64,000 nt of DNA from Uloborus plumipes. Lineage: Eukaryota > Arthropoda > Arachnida > Araneae > Uloboridae. Shown here in pieces: positions 23,662 to 35,491 of the stretch. Position 1 is the stretch's first letter. The number at the start of each line of letters is the position of its first letter. The stretch covers positions 1 to 64,000 of the forward strand of contig JAXGGA010004699.1 of NCBI GenBank assembly GCA_038373865.1, given 5' to 3'. A program made the translations under genes and the position numbers. The notes under the pieces were generated by a model. That model had not been told where the DNA came from. It was given only the letters and a program-made list of their open reading frames with translations, and did not search any database.

Positions 23662-24074
23662 CACTGCAGAAAATAAGGTGTTTTTACAGTATAATACTGA
23701 AAGCAGGGTTTCAGTTTAAAACTGTAAAATCGCAGTAATAGACTGTAAAACTAGCCTATTTTACACTTTATTACTGTAAAAATAGCAATTTTACTGTTTA
23801 TTACTGTAAAATAAACAATGCTACAATTTATTACCATTAAATTAGATGTTTAGTACTGTAAAAACAAATCTAATACTGGCAGCAGAGGTTCGAGTTTAGA
23901 ACTGTAAAATGCTCGGTAATAAACTGTGAGGCGAGAAATTTTACAGATTATTACTGCAAACTAGCAAGTTTAGTTTACTTCTGTAAAGTTAGCAGTTTTA
24001 CAGGAAATTACAATAAAATTACTGTAATCACATCTGTATCATACTGTAAAAACAATATTCATTTTTTTCATTGC
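23662..24074. repeat. ACTGTAAAA-type repeat, cluster III
   Basis: It starts CACTGCAGAAAATAAGGTG and ends AATATTCATTTTTTTCA. Same alternating motif, more diverged than clusters II and V. Confidence 0.7.
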
Positions 24075-24296
24075 GGTAGTGCAGATTTTATAAAATGTTC
24101 TGAGAATTTCGAGGCATAGTTGCTTCATTTTGAATGTGTTCATTTTGCCTGCTTAAAACCCGATAGTTGGGAATATAAATACAAAATAGTATCGGCTTTT
24201 GTGGTGGAAACAAAAGAACGCGATTCATAAACATGTTTTTGAAACATTTTTGTAAAGTTTAAGTTACATATTTTTGAAATTTGCAGGGTGTTTACG

Positions 24297-24880
24297 CACT
24301 ACAAGAAATAAGTTGTTGTTTTACAATATACTACTGAAGACAGAGGTTTCAGTTTAAAACTGTAAAAGCGCAGTAAAAAACTGTAAATTGCCAGTTTATT
24401 GCAATAAAACCAGCAATTTTACATTTTCTTACTGTAAAGTTAGCAATCTTACAGTTTATTGCCGCAAAATTTAGCTGTATTATACTATAAAAACAACAGT
24501 ATAATACCGACAGCAGAGGTTCCAGTTTAAAACTAAAATGCAAGGTAATAAACTGTTAAATTAGTAGTTTTACCAGGCCCGTCATTTAGGGGGGCAGGGG
24601 GGGTCAACTGCCCCCCCTGGCTTTGAGAAGTCAATGTATTTACATATAAGTGGGCGTGGTTTTTAATGTTTTCCGATGAAATTGCATTGCGTTTGGACCC
24701 TTTGCCCCCCCCCCCCCTGGAAAAACTTGAAATGACGTCCCTGAGTTTTACAGATTATTACTGTAAACTAGTAATTTTACTGTTTACTACTGTAAAACCA
24801 GGAGTTTTATAAGTTATTATTGTAAAGTTGCAGTAAAATTAGCAGTATTATACTTTAAAAACAACATTCATTTTTTAGTG
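24297..24880. repeat. ACTGTAAAA-type repeat, cluster IV, with hAT MITE inside
   Basis: It starts CACTACAAGAAATAAG and ends CATTCATTTTTTAGTG. The insertion at 24574-24743 splits it. Confidence 0.75.
24574..24743. mobile_element. Short hAT-type MITE, perfect 8-bp duplication
   Basis: CAGGCCCGTCATTT (24574) and AAATGACGTCCCTG (ends 24743), flanked by AGTTTTAC on both sides (24566-24573 and 24744-24751). The C- and G-rich interior contrasts with its surroundings. Confidence 0.85.
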
Positions 24881-24985
24881 CAACACCCTGCAAATTTCCA
24901 ACAGATTTGCACTACAAAAGAAAATATATTTAAAGAAAAACACACTGCTTAAGATTTATAAATAATTCTTTTTTTCTTCTTTTTA

Positions 24986-26096
24986 GCCTACTTTCCCGTT
25001 AAAAATAAAAGAAAGACGAAAAAAGTATTAAAAGTAGCTTAATGCATCTAAAAAATATCGCCAAGTCCAAAAAATATCGCCAAGTTAAAAAATATCGCCA
25101 AGTCAAAAAAAAATATCGCCAAGTGAAAAAAATAAAAAGGTAAAATGAATATCGAAAAATTAAAAATTTGAAAGTAGGGTATTGAGATGGGGAATTTGTG
25201 TGTCGGTCGGTCGGTCGGTCGGTCGGTCTGTCTGTCCCCCCCTAATAACTTTTGAATGAACAGTCCGATTTGGACAAACTTTTTTTTGTTGGAAAGATCT
25301 CGGCGAGTACAGCTCATTCCCATATTTGATTTTTTGATTTGAACAATTTTTGGTTCAAATTTGAGCCGTTCAAACAACCGGTCCCGCGATACTAACTTTT
25401 TAATGAACAGTCCGATTTGAACAAACTTTTTTTTGTTGGAAAGAACTTTTCAAGGATACTTCATTCCCGTATTTACATTTCCGATTTGAACAATTTTTCG
25501 TTCAACATTGAACCGCTCAAGCAAGCTGTCACCCCTAATAACTTTTGAGTAAACAGTCCGAAAAAAAATGACTGACTGTGCAGACGATTTTTTGTTTATT
25601 TATTCATTTGTTTTATTGAATTTATTATTATTATTATTATTATTTTTGGCAGACGATTTTTTTTGTAACAAAAATGTTTCATTCGCCAGGGCATTTTATT
25701 CTTTATTTATATTTAACAACTGGCAACGGATTAAAAGTGAAATTCGAGACATTTTATCAACGGACGAGTTTTTTTTTCTTTTTTTTTTTTCTTTCTTTGA
25801 TAAAATGTGTTTTGATGTACTTTGTACTTTTAATTTTTTTTTTGAAAACAAGTTGAGGAATTTTTCTACGGAAGAACTGTAACAGTTACATTCTTTAAAA
25901 GGTGCGACAAAACTTTATTTATTCATTTATTTACTTTTTATGTGTCTATTTCATCTGATGAGAGGGGTATATTTTGCTTTTAGAAATCAGCTTCAAGTGC
26001 TAAAAAGGTATGTTTGACATAATTTTTAGTCTTAGATAATCAAGAGAATAATGATCAGACGCTAGAATGCCGATGTCGATGTACGGGAAAGTAGGC
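24986..26096 (-). repeat. Unclassified dispersed repeat, copy B (reversed; about three tandem units)
   Basis: GCCTACTTTCCCGT at 24986 and ACGGGAAAGTAGGC at 26083-26096. The order of modules is the reverse of copies A and C: TATCGCCAAG repeats, GGTC microsatellite (25199-25240), tandem units, then the CAGACGAT segment. Shorter than A because it carries fewer tandem units. Confidence 0.75.
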
Positions 26097-26404
26097 TCGT
26101 TTAGTTCTTGACAGAACTTCTTGTTTCATCCTCATCTTATCATTTTCCCCTCTCTGTTTACAAAATACGACGCTTCACGAATAAAAACTTGCTTCGCGAA
26201 CACTGAATTCGAGCAACTCACGCTTATTTGATGTTCACCCGATTCCGTACTGAACTCGTCCAAGAACAAATGCCAACAATCCTCATGTGCACTACTTTAC
26301 CCGAGTCCATTGAAAAAAGATAAAAACACACACAGCATTGCATTTCTATTTTCCGAAAAAAATGGATGTCTGCACAGTTCTCACTCTGTGTTTTTCGTGC
26401 GTAG

Positions 26405-26537
26405 GTTGTATTGACATATTCCGGTGCCACAAAGCAATACAGAGAAGTCAGAAGCATCCATTGGCCAGGAGGCAAAATGCCCAAGGACCGACCCAAGTGT
26501 GGGTTTGATGGGAACGATCCTTCATGCTACAAAAGAG
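26405..26537 (+). CDS. NPR1-like: Receptor guanylate cyclase exon: ectodomain stalk with juxtamembrane Cys pair
   Basis: The acceptor is CGTGCGTAG|GTTGTA and the donor AAAAGAG|GTAATA; it starts on a codon boundary and ends after one base of a Gly codon. It encodes VVLTYSGATKQYREV, RSIHWPGGKMPKDRPKCGF and DGNDPSCYKR. The CGF-D-x-x-DP-x-C motif just before the membrane is a signature of natriuretic-type receptor cyclases, where the two cysteines form the juxtamembrane hinge that transmits ligand-induced rotation. The WP-G-x-x-P-x-D-x-PKCGF spacing is also conserved. This is the strongest single family match in the window. Confidence 0.95.
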
Positions 26538-26592
26538 GTAATATATTAATGTAATTTTATGCACCAAAAACCACTCTTTAAATTGGCATTCA

Positions 26593-27391
26593 CACTGTAA
26601 AAAATGAACGTTGCTTTCACTGTATAATAACAGCTAATTTTATAATACAATGAAATGTAAAAATGTTTATTTTACAGCAATAAACTGTCGAATCGCTAAT
26701 TTTACAGTGCTAAACAGTCAAATTGTTAATCTAACAGTTATAAACTGTAAAATTGCTAATTTTACAGTTTATTACCGTGCTATCTACAGTACTAAACTGT
26801 AAAATTGTTTATTTTGCAGTAATAAACTGCAAAATTGCTCATTTTACGGTTTATTACCGTGCTTTCTACAGTACTAAACTGTAAAATTGTTTATTTTACG
26901 GTAATAAACTGCAAAATTGCTCATTTTACAGTTTATTACCGTGCTTTCTACAGTACTAAACTGTAAAATTGTTTATTTTACGGTAATAAACTGCAAAATT
27001 GCTCATTTTACAGTTTATTACCGTGCTTTCTACAGTACTAAACTGTAAAATTGTTTATTTTACGGTAATAAATTGCAAAATTGCTCATTTTACGGTTTAT
27101 TACCGTGCTTTCTACAGTACTAAACTGTAAAATTGTTTATTTTACGGTAATAAACTGCAAAATTGCTCATTTTACAGTTTATTACCGTGCTTTCTACAGT
27201 TTTAAACTGGAACCTCGGCTGCCAGTATTATACTGTTGCTTTTACAGAATAATACAACTAAATTTTACTGCAATAAACTGTAAAATAACTAGTTTTACAG
27301 TTTATTACAGTGCATTTTACAGTTTTAAATTGGAACCTCGGCTGCCAGAATTGAATTATACTGCAAAGACAGCAGCTCATTTTTTGCAGTG
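26593..27391. repeat. ACTGTAAAA-type repeat, cluster V, with 82-bp tandem array
   Basis: It starts CACTGTAAAAAATGAACG and ends CATTTTTTGCAGTG. Between 26774 and about 27203, ACCGTGC recurs at 26774, 26856, 26938, 27020, 27102 and 27184, exactly every 82 bp, making five full units plus a partial one. The units are nearly identical. Confidence 0.88.
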
Positions 27392-27724
27392 CACTCATTT
27401 CGAAGATTTCTGTGATTCTTATTCTTGTATAAACGAATTTGAGACTGAAACACATAGTGCTCCTTCTAAAAGCTGAGCTATGATGTTGAAAATGTTTCCC
27501 TCTTTAATACGCTTTTATTAGTGTCACGTGCGGGTTTGTTTGTTTGTTTGTCAGTATGTATGAAACTCTCGTTCTTTACAAATATAAAAGTAATATATTT
27601 AATACTATTATTAATACTAAAGGTTGAACTATATTACATAAATTATATCACTGTATTACACGTTGATGCATTATAAGTGCACCCAAAAGCGTATTTTTTA
27701 ATTTTTTTAAACTAATTTAAAGAT

Positions 27725-27821
27725 TGTAGCAAATGCACCCACAGCTCGATCATATAGCATCCTAAGACTAAACTGTAGTCTTAGGATGCTATATGATCGA
27801 GCTGTGGGTGCATTTGCTACA
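27725..27821. repeat. Perfect inverted repeat: 46-bp stem, 5-base loop
   Basis: 27725-27770 and 27776-27821 are exact reverse complements by eye, with loop AACTG. The stem contains TAGCATCCTAAGACTA. A 13-bp direct repeat TAATTTAAAGATT flanks the larger unit (27713-27725 and 27865-27877). A tail with CTTAGCCCTGGCTTACGGGC follows the stem. Confidence 0.9.
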
Positions 27822-28035
27822 GTTCTGCCTTAGCCCTGGCTTACGGGCGGTAACTCATTGCACATAATTTAAAGATTCTTATTTTTCTAGTAGGAAAGGG
27901 TCTTTGCCGTAGATTTGATTTGAAATATTTGTCCAAATATGTCTCAATGTAGTGCCGATTACCCTTTCCTATGTCCCGGAAAAGAGGGAAACACGGTCTA
28001 TGTCGGAGGTCAACTTACCAGAGGAGCACTGTGAT

Positions 28036-28291
28036 ATACTGCCGTGCTAAGAGCAAAAGTGGTATCTGCAGTCGAGATCAAACTGAGATATGAATCTTTA
28101 AAGTTTTGCGCCACCATGTATATTTGATTCAGATAAAAGAATTTCAGAATTAATTAAAAAATATTTCCCCTTCTCAAATGACCATATAGTTTCGTATTTT
28201 GGTAAAATACGTCACAAAGAGCAACCTGGTGGCGATCACTCAATTTTGCTAAAAAGTGCAGATACGATTTTTGTGATTAGCACAGCAGTAT
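28036..28291. mobile_element. MITE, uninterrupted copy
   Basis: ATACTGCCGTGCTAAGAGC (28036) and TTAGCACAGCAGTAT (ends 28291) are inverted ends. It is the empty-site relative of the nest at 52172-53539, in the opposite orientation; shared landmarks are CATGGTGGCGCAAAACTTTA or its inverse, and CTCAAATGACCATATA. Confidence 0.75.
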
Positions 28292-28545
28292 ATTCTTACT
28301 CACTTTACCCCAACAATAAATTAACTTCCTTATATTACAGCATTGTATTGCTAAATGTTGCTAATATAAATGCTTATTTAGTTCCACGTCAAATCAATCA
28401 AAAATAAATAAATCAATTTTTTACCTCAACATTTGGCGTGTGGCACACATATGACGAGAGAAGCAATCCTGCCATTTTTTTTTTTTTGGTCGTGTCTATG
28501 ACTTAGCCGAACTAAATAACTCCATGGATCCTTATTACTGCTTTT

Positions 28546-31399
28546 GGGTCATTCCACGTCAAGTGATCCAAAATCTGAGAAAAATTTTATCTTACATTTT
28601 TGTATTTCTTTCACATTTGGCTCATCAATTGTACCCCTTGAGGTAATCAAAAGTCTCAATTTTTGGATTTTTATCTCTATTATTTTTTCATTTATGAGAC
28701 TTTGAACTTTGAAAAAACCCTCGTTTTTCCATGGATAAGGGTACATAAAAGGGGCCATAACTCGGCACCAAATATAGATAGAATGATTTGGTAAATGGCA
28801 TTTTAAAGTACGTTAGTTGCCGCTTAATCGGATATGCAACATGACTAATTTGATAAAAATTTTGTTTTTCAAAAAATAAAATTTAAATTTCAAATTTAAA
28901 TTTCTCGAAAAACATATAATGAATTTTTTTGAAAAAATTCTCGAAAATTCTTATGTATTTCATCTATGTTTGTACAAATTTTTAGATTGGGATCTTAATG
29001 GGATCATATTTTTTTGAATTTTTGAATAAAACTGTATAGGAAAAAAATGATATTTTTTAGATTCTATTTATTTAAATACTAAGTTCTCTTGCTCGTGATG
29101 GTCTAAAAAGTAGTAAACAAACATGAATATGTTTAAAGTGAGCTGGCATGAGCTTATAGATATGTCAGGTTCACCCCCCTACCCCTTTCTTCCCCGCACA
29201 ACCACTCTTTTTTAATTCAAAACTGTTCAAAATGTTTAAAAAAACAAAAACTCTTTGATACAAAATGAATAGTAAACTTATGTAAAGTGGAGAAATGGGT
29301 TTCCTTATAACTAGACGAAGTATCCCCCTCCCCATCCAAATATACCATTCACACTATACTAATATGACGTCTAGGTATATATATTGTTTTTCAGACGAAG
29401 TGTTTCTTTTCGATCCGAACTTCAAAGTGTACTTCCATCCAATATCTGAAATTTAACTTTATGATTCATTTCATCTTCTACCCCAGCACCAATCTTCAAT
29501 TTTGAAGGGAGGAAATAAATGGGTCGCCCCAATATCATAGCAAACAGCAAAATAGCACTGTTTCGCCTTGTTCTCATCGTTTTTTCTGTTCTTTTCGCAC
29601 AAAACTGAAAATAAATCAAAATATCAGATCATATGTCTGTGTCCCCATAACTATCTTTCCACATTATCTAGTGTGCAGCTGTTATTTAATTTTTTTAATC
29701 GTTTGTGTTCTTTTTCATTTTGTTGTAAAGGAAAGTAATGCAGCAAGATATATCTATATACATATATTAAACAAACACTGCTTTTTTGAGCACAACCTTA
29801 CATGTTGTTTAACTTCTTTACAGATTGCTCCCCCCCCCCCTTACCCTACCTTTCCACTCCAAACTTTTATTTTTTTTATCATCCCGCCTTGCCCCTTTTC
29901 AAAGCCTTAGTCTCTACTGATGTCTAGTAGTGTTTCAGTTTGTTCTGTTTGTTACTCTTTCTTATTAGCTCATGAGCTTTGTCCAATAAGAGAAAGGAAA
30001 GGCAGTGATGGGGACTGACATATAACGTGACACTTTAATTTATTTTCAGTTTTGTGTAAAAATAATGGGAAAACATTATGAGAACAAGGGGAAACAGTGC
30101 TATTTTGCTGTTTGCTATGATCTTGGGGCGACCCATTTATTCCCTCCATTCAAAATTGAAGATTGGTGCTGGGGGAGGGGATGAAATGAACCATAAGTTT
30201 AAATTCAGATTTTGAATGGAAGTACACTTTGTGAATTTCGGATTGAAAACGAAACACTTCGTCTGAAAAACAATATATACCTAGGGGGAAAATAATCCTC
30301 AAATCAATCCCCAGGTGAGACGTCATATTAGTATAGCGTTAATGGTATATTTGGGTGGGGGAAGGGTTGTACTTTGCCTTGTTATAAGGAAGCCCATTTA
30401 TCCACTTTAAACAAGTTTACTGTTCATTTTGTATCAAAGAAGCTTTTTTGTAGCATTTTGAACAGTTTGGGGGGAAAATGGTTGGGTCAGGAAGGAAGGG
30501 AGGGGGAGCTGACCAATCTACAAGTTAATGCTAGCTCACTTACCTAGAGTAAAAATAATAGTCAATTCAATCCCCAGGTTAGACGTCATAATAGTACAGC
30601 GTTAATGGTATATTTGGGTGGAGGAGGGGGATACTTCGTCTAGTTATAAGGAAACCCATTTCCCCTCTTTAAATAAGTTTACTATTCATTTTGTATCAAA
30701 GAGTTTTTGTTTTTTTAAACATTTTGAACAGTTTTGAATTAAAAAAGAGTGGTTGTGCGGGGAAGAAAGGGGTAGGGGGGTGAACCTGACATATCTATAA
30801 GCTCATGCCAGCTCACTTTAAACATATTCATGTTTGTTTACTACTTTTTAGACCATCACGAGCAAGAGAACTTAGTATTTAAATAAATAGAATCTAAAAA
30901 ATATCATTTTTTTCCTATACAGTTTTATTCAAAAATTCAAAAAAATATGATCCCATTGAGATCCCAATCTAAAAATTTGTACAAACATAGGTGAAATACA
31001 CAAGAATTTTTGAGAATTTTTTCAGAAAAATTAATTATATGTTTTTCGAGAAATTTAAATTTGAAATTTAAATTTCATTTTTTGAAAAAGAAAATTTTTA
31101 TCAAATTAGTCATGTTGCATATCAGATTAAGCGGCAACTAACGTACTTTAAAATGTCATTTACCAAATCGTTCTATCTATATTTGGAGCCGAGTTATGGT
31201 CCCTTTTATGTACCCTTATCCATGGAAAAACGAGGGTTTTTCCAAAGTTCAAAGTCTCATAAATGAAAAAATAATAGAGATAAAAATCCAAAAATTGAGA
31301 CTTTTGATTACCTCAAGGGGTACAATTGATGAGCCAAATGTGAAAGAAATACAAAAATGTAAGGTAAAAAACGTTGGATCACTTGACATGGAATGACCC
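28546..31399. mobile_element. Giant foldback element (about 1.1-1.3-kb arms)
   Basis: GGGTCATTCCACGTCAAGTG (28546) is mirrored by CACTTGACATGGAATGACCC (ends 31399). Arms pair through TCATCAATTGTACCCC, CGGCAACTAACGTACTTTAA, CATGTTTGTTTACTAC and GCGACCCATTTATT or their inverses. The centre at about 29635-30035 is unpaired. The right arm contains an extra duplicated block near 30270-30620. GGTCATTCC ends recur at 34752 and 52303. Confidence 0.85.
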
Positions 31400-31707
31400 T
31401 TTTGCGATTTGTTGGATGTTATCGTCATAAAGGTCTACAAGTGACGGCAATACACCAATTTCTCTCAGGTTCGCACTTATTGCTGGACACTCAAAGACAG
31501 ACACTCAAAGACATGACGAGGTGTAAGCTGTGTATCTGGGCAATGACAACAGTTTCTATACACCCTTCTACTCTCTCCATCAATCTTCATACCCCGTGAG
31601 ATGACCTGTTCTCAATCTGGTCATAGTTTTTGTTATTGATCGACTTGTATTTATTTCACAAAGCTGGTGTTTCACTTGGATTGATTTATCTCTAAGTTTA
31701 GATTTCG

Positions 31708-32035
31708 CTATTGCGTTTGCATCTTGGAGATAGACACTGTGTTGTTAGCATTAAGGTCTCTGGACTCCTTGGCTAACTTATCAGCATATTCGTTGCCTGC
31801 TATTTTGACATGTGCAGGTATCCACTGAAACGCACAGGTCTTGTTCATAGACTGGATCTCCTGAAGCCCTGAGATGATTTCATGGGCGATAGAAGAGTGC
31901 CCCTTTGAAATTGCCTGGAGGGCGGCCTTAAGAGTCACAGAAAATCACTATGCCCTATGCCTGTTTAATAGTGGACATATTAAGTGCCTCCAAAATAGCT
32001 CGCTGGTGAAGTTGGAGGCTATTTTTCCTGCGCTG
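31708..32035 (-). pseudogene. LINE RNase H domain remnant
   Basis: On the minus strand the fragment reads AILEALNMSTIKQA, then GIVIFCDS, then KAALQAISKGHSSIAHEI and WIPAHVKIAGNEYADKLAKE. The CDS-x-AAL motif, WIPAH-x-x-x-x-GNE and AD-x-LAK mark the RNase H domain of Jockey/R1-type LINEs. An in-frame stop after KQA and a one-base shift at the CDS/KAAL junction break it. No reverse transcriptase is recognised upstream. Confidence 0.8.
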
Positions 32036-32456
32036 AATTGCCTTGGCAAGGGGTATCATCTGGAGAAATTAAAAACACAGAATAAAAATTCAAAACGCAT
32101 TTTAAATCTATAGAATAGAACTTTCTTGATATGTAACATGACTTTTTTACGACAGGTTTGAGTTTCAAGGTCCTGAATTTCCTGATTTTTGACCTTAAAT
32201 ATCTTAATACACATCCCCTTAGAATTTCTTTAAAAATATATATTTCATAGCTCTGAAACTATTCTTCCCCTACAGCAAAACTTACGCTGGGATTTCAATG
32301 GCAGGCTACTGTAAAAAAAACAGAAGTTTTCATATATTTCGGTAGATGTTTTGCTTTTTAAGGAGCTACTGACGGATAGATCCAAGGGATAAAGTTTGTC
32401 CTGGGAAATGTGGAAGAAATGAAAGCAAAGCGAGTTCTTTTCTTTAGAAAATCCAA

Positions 32457-34717
32457 TCAACCCATCAATGAATGACATTTCTTTTTCCAAAGATATTTTG
32501 TTACAAATATCTTACTGGTTACAAATAGTGTTTAATGGACCAGGAAAAATATTTTAAAAAATATCATGTAAAAATAATTTTTTTATTAAGAAAAGAAAAA
32601 TCATCCCTAAAAAGGGACGCTAGGCACTAGAGGGTGCATACTTTTTTACTTTTTTTTCTGATTACGATATAAGGTTTAAAAAGACATTTTATAAGAAGAA
32701 ATAAAAGCAGCAATTAACATAAACTGGGAAGCTGGGAATAATGTTAAACACTACACTTAGCGTTTTGTTCCGGAGATTGTGAACGATGTAATCTCTTCTC
32801 TATCTCTTCTCTATCTCTATCTCTACTCTCTACTAATAATAAAGCTGAAGGTTTGTCTCTCTTTCTGTCCTTCTGTCTTTCCTTCTGTCCTTCTGTCTGT
32901 CTGTTACGCGCGTAGCTCCAAAACCGTTCGGTCGATTTTCATGCCACTTGGTACAAAATTAGTTTGTAGCATGTAGTTTTGCACCTCGAAGCGATTTTTC
33001 GAAAATTCCATTTCGTTCTTTTTCTATTCGAATTCTTAGCGGAAATTCGATAAAATAGGGAAGAAATATTTCACACACATTTTCAAGTCTTATGTCATTC
33101 GAAAGCTTGAAATTTTCTGCACAAAATGAAGTTTTTTCGAAGTTTCTATTATCATCAGGAGAGCTGTACCAATTGTTTTTAGAATCCCGAAATTCAAGGC
33201 TTACCTTCAGTAAAGCAAGCCAAACGATTCTAAAATGGTTGAGCTTTAGAATAAAATTTGTTTAAAAAGAGGATAAAATTAATTATTTTATCAACGGAAA
33301 TCAACTTTTCATGTTGTTACTATGGTTACGTGTTCATACTTATTTTTGTTTCTTTCTTTTTCCAGGGTTGCCAGCGTCAATCTTCGTAGGCTACGGCCAG
33401 ACGTAGTATTTTTGATTCTACGGTAGTATTTTTTTGGCCCAAATAAAGAGCGTAGTATTTTTCTGGCAACCCTGTTTCCAATATACTAATGACTTAATTA
33501 AAAGATTTAGCGGATTTTTTTTTTTTCATTTTCATAGATTTCGCATTTCAGCAACATTGATTTTGGCAACGTTTGGAAACAGTAGTATTTTGTAATATTT
33601 TTTTTATAGGAGGCGTAGTATTTTTTTGTTCCAATTCTCTGGCAACCCTGTCTTTTTCCCGGTGAAGATGCTTTGGGACCCTGCTTGGCGCGTTTTCAAA
33701 AAGTCAACTACGCAAAATAGCTAGGGTTACCACGCTTGGCGCGCCTATCGTTCATTTAGCGAGAAAAGGGTACCTAAAGCACAGATTAACGAAATATCGT
33801 ATCAATTGCGATATTGCATCGTTTTTTTTAAGTGTTTCATTTCGGAAAATGTATTGTTTTGTTTTTTAAGCTAGGAAAGAAAACTTTCTTCTTCTTTTAA
33901 ACTTTGGTAATATTTCTGTTGGTTCCTGTTATCAACAAAATTGTTCTTATTTTCTCTTTTGGCTTATTTTTGTCCATCTCCCTTGGGGTTGCATTCGAAT
34001 GTTCCAAGGGGGTGTTTTACCCCATTTATCGGGTAAATCAGTGTTTTCAATGCAAGGTGATATGAATTGGTTAACAAAAGTGATATGAATTGGCGCGACC
34101 ACTTGGCGATATATCGCCAAGCTTTTTATCGCCAAGTATTTGACGCCAATTGGCGAAAAAAATTTTTTTTTTTTTTTTTTAGGTTTAATTTGGCGCTGTT
34201 GGCGATATTTTGCGAAAAATCCACTGAATGATGTTAAAATTGATGATATTTAGGAGATTAATCATTGTAAAACATTTTTTTGCATTATTTCGTGGCAAAC
34301 TAGGGATATAAATGTTTGAACTGTTATCTTGCTCACTCCAAGCACTATTTCAGCACTTAAGGCATCTACTAAGAAATTTACACGTAAAAATAAGTAGCGT
34401 GGGGTCCATACCAGATTTTTATATCATACTTTGAAGAGCATTTTTTCTGCGATATCAATTATTTTACAAATAAACTTTTAATTTTATACCACGGGCAAAG
34501 CCGTGCGGGTACCGCTAGTTCTTGATAAAGATCATATTAAAACGGCTATATAATACACTTTACAATGGTTATGTGCTGTAATATGTTAATAATGAATTGA
34601 AACAATACCAAAGTAATAACTGAACACTGTTATTTGGTTGAAATGTTCATTTTTGGAAAATTCAGATACACTTTTTGGACCGTCCCTAAAAAGAGACGCT
34701 AGGCATTAATGGGTTAA
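32457..34717 (-). mobile_element. piggyBac-type MITE interrupted by a Helitron
   Basis: The left end TCAACCCATCAATG is decayed (TTAA became TCAA); the right end AGGCATTAATGGGTTAA is intact at 34714-34717. It is the reverse orientation of 10023-10544 and aligns along its length on both sides of the insertion. Confidence 0.82.
32792..34518 (+). mobile_element. Nonautonomous Helitron, family 1, copy 1
   Basis: It begins TCTC after a host A (32791) and ends CTAG before a host T, the Helitron A|T target. ACTAATAATAAAGCTGAAGG lies near the 5' end; the 3' end has hairpin CACGGGCAAAGCCGTG then GTACCGCTAG. A TCTC/TATC expansion pads the 5' terminus. No Rep/helicase frame. Interior contains CTTGGCGATATATCGCCAAG. 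Confidence 0.88.
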
Positions 34718-34746
34718 TGTAGATATGTAATCAATGCTTATCTTGC

Positions 34747-34956
34747 ATAAGAGCCATTCCATGTCAGATCAATCACCTTCTTAACCTCACCATTTTCAAT
34801 TTTAACAAAATTAGGTTTGAGGGACACATGTGACGAGATAAGTAATCCTGCCAATTTTTACATATTTATTTAAAACATGGTATGAAATACGGGGCTGTAA
34901 TAAAAAGCAAAAAGTGTGAAAAATAGATAAAAAGTGGTAACATGCTAATGACTATA
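34747..34956. repeat. Fragment of GGTCATTCC-type repeat
   Basis: GAGCCATTCCATGTCAGATC and CATGTGACGAGATAAGTAAT match the segment at 28380-28475. Probably a decayed end of the family whose foldback lies at 28546. Confidence 0.45.
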
Positions 34957-35102
34957 AGGGCCATGCTCCACATCGACGTAAAGCAGAAAAAATAGGCAGA
35001 AGCGTAAAAGGGATTCAATGGTGTTCCTATGGAAAGTACCCGGATTTTCGGTTTCTGCCTTCAGTTTCGGTCGCGTTTTACGCTGATGTGGAGCATGGCC
35101 CT
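34957..35102. mobile_element. Short MITE, copy 1
   Basis: AAGGGCCATGCTCCACATC and GATGTGGAGCATGGCCCT form inverted ends. The interior GTGTTCCTATGGAAAGTACC and ATTTTCGGTTTCTGCCTTC is shared with 60023-60165. Confidence 0.75.
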
Positions 35103-35491
35103 AACTTCGCTCCAAATAAAAGCAGAACTATAATTAGGAACTATAATTAGGAGTGAAGAATCATAATTAGGAGCGTTTTGAAATTTTTGAGCACATTTTG
35201 TAAAACAGCCTTCTTTTCTCATATCCTCTTTTTTTTTAAAAACAAAAAAAAAAATTGGTTATCAAAGAGCTGTTTGAACTTCACATTAAATAGGAGTAAT
35301 CAACGTTTTATCTCACAAAATAGGCAAAAAAACCTAGACACGTGTTTCGAACTAATAAGGACCTCCTACCCCCTTTTTTTGGTTTGCAATGGAGTGTGAG
35401 CTTTAGTATGAAAAGTCATCCGAGAAAAGCAAAACGTTGGAGCAGAAGACAGTTTAAATAGTAACAAGAAGTTCTGTCAAGAACTAAACGA

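Noticed and set aside
32779..32976. Hydrophobic frame SLSLLYLYLYSLL
   Set aside because: It translates the TCTC/TATC-rich 5' end of the Helitron.
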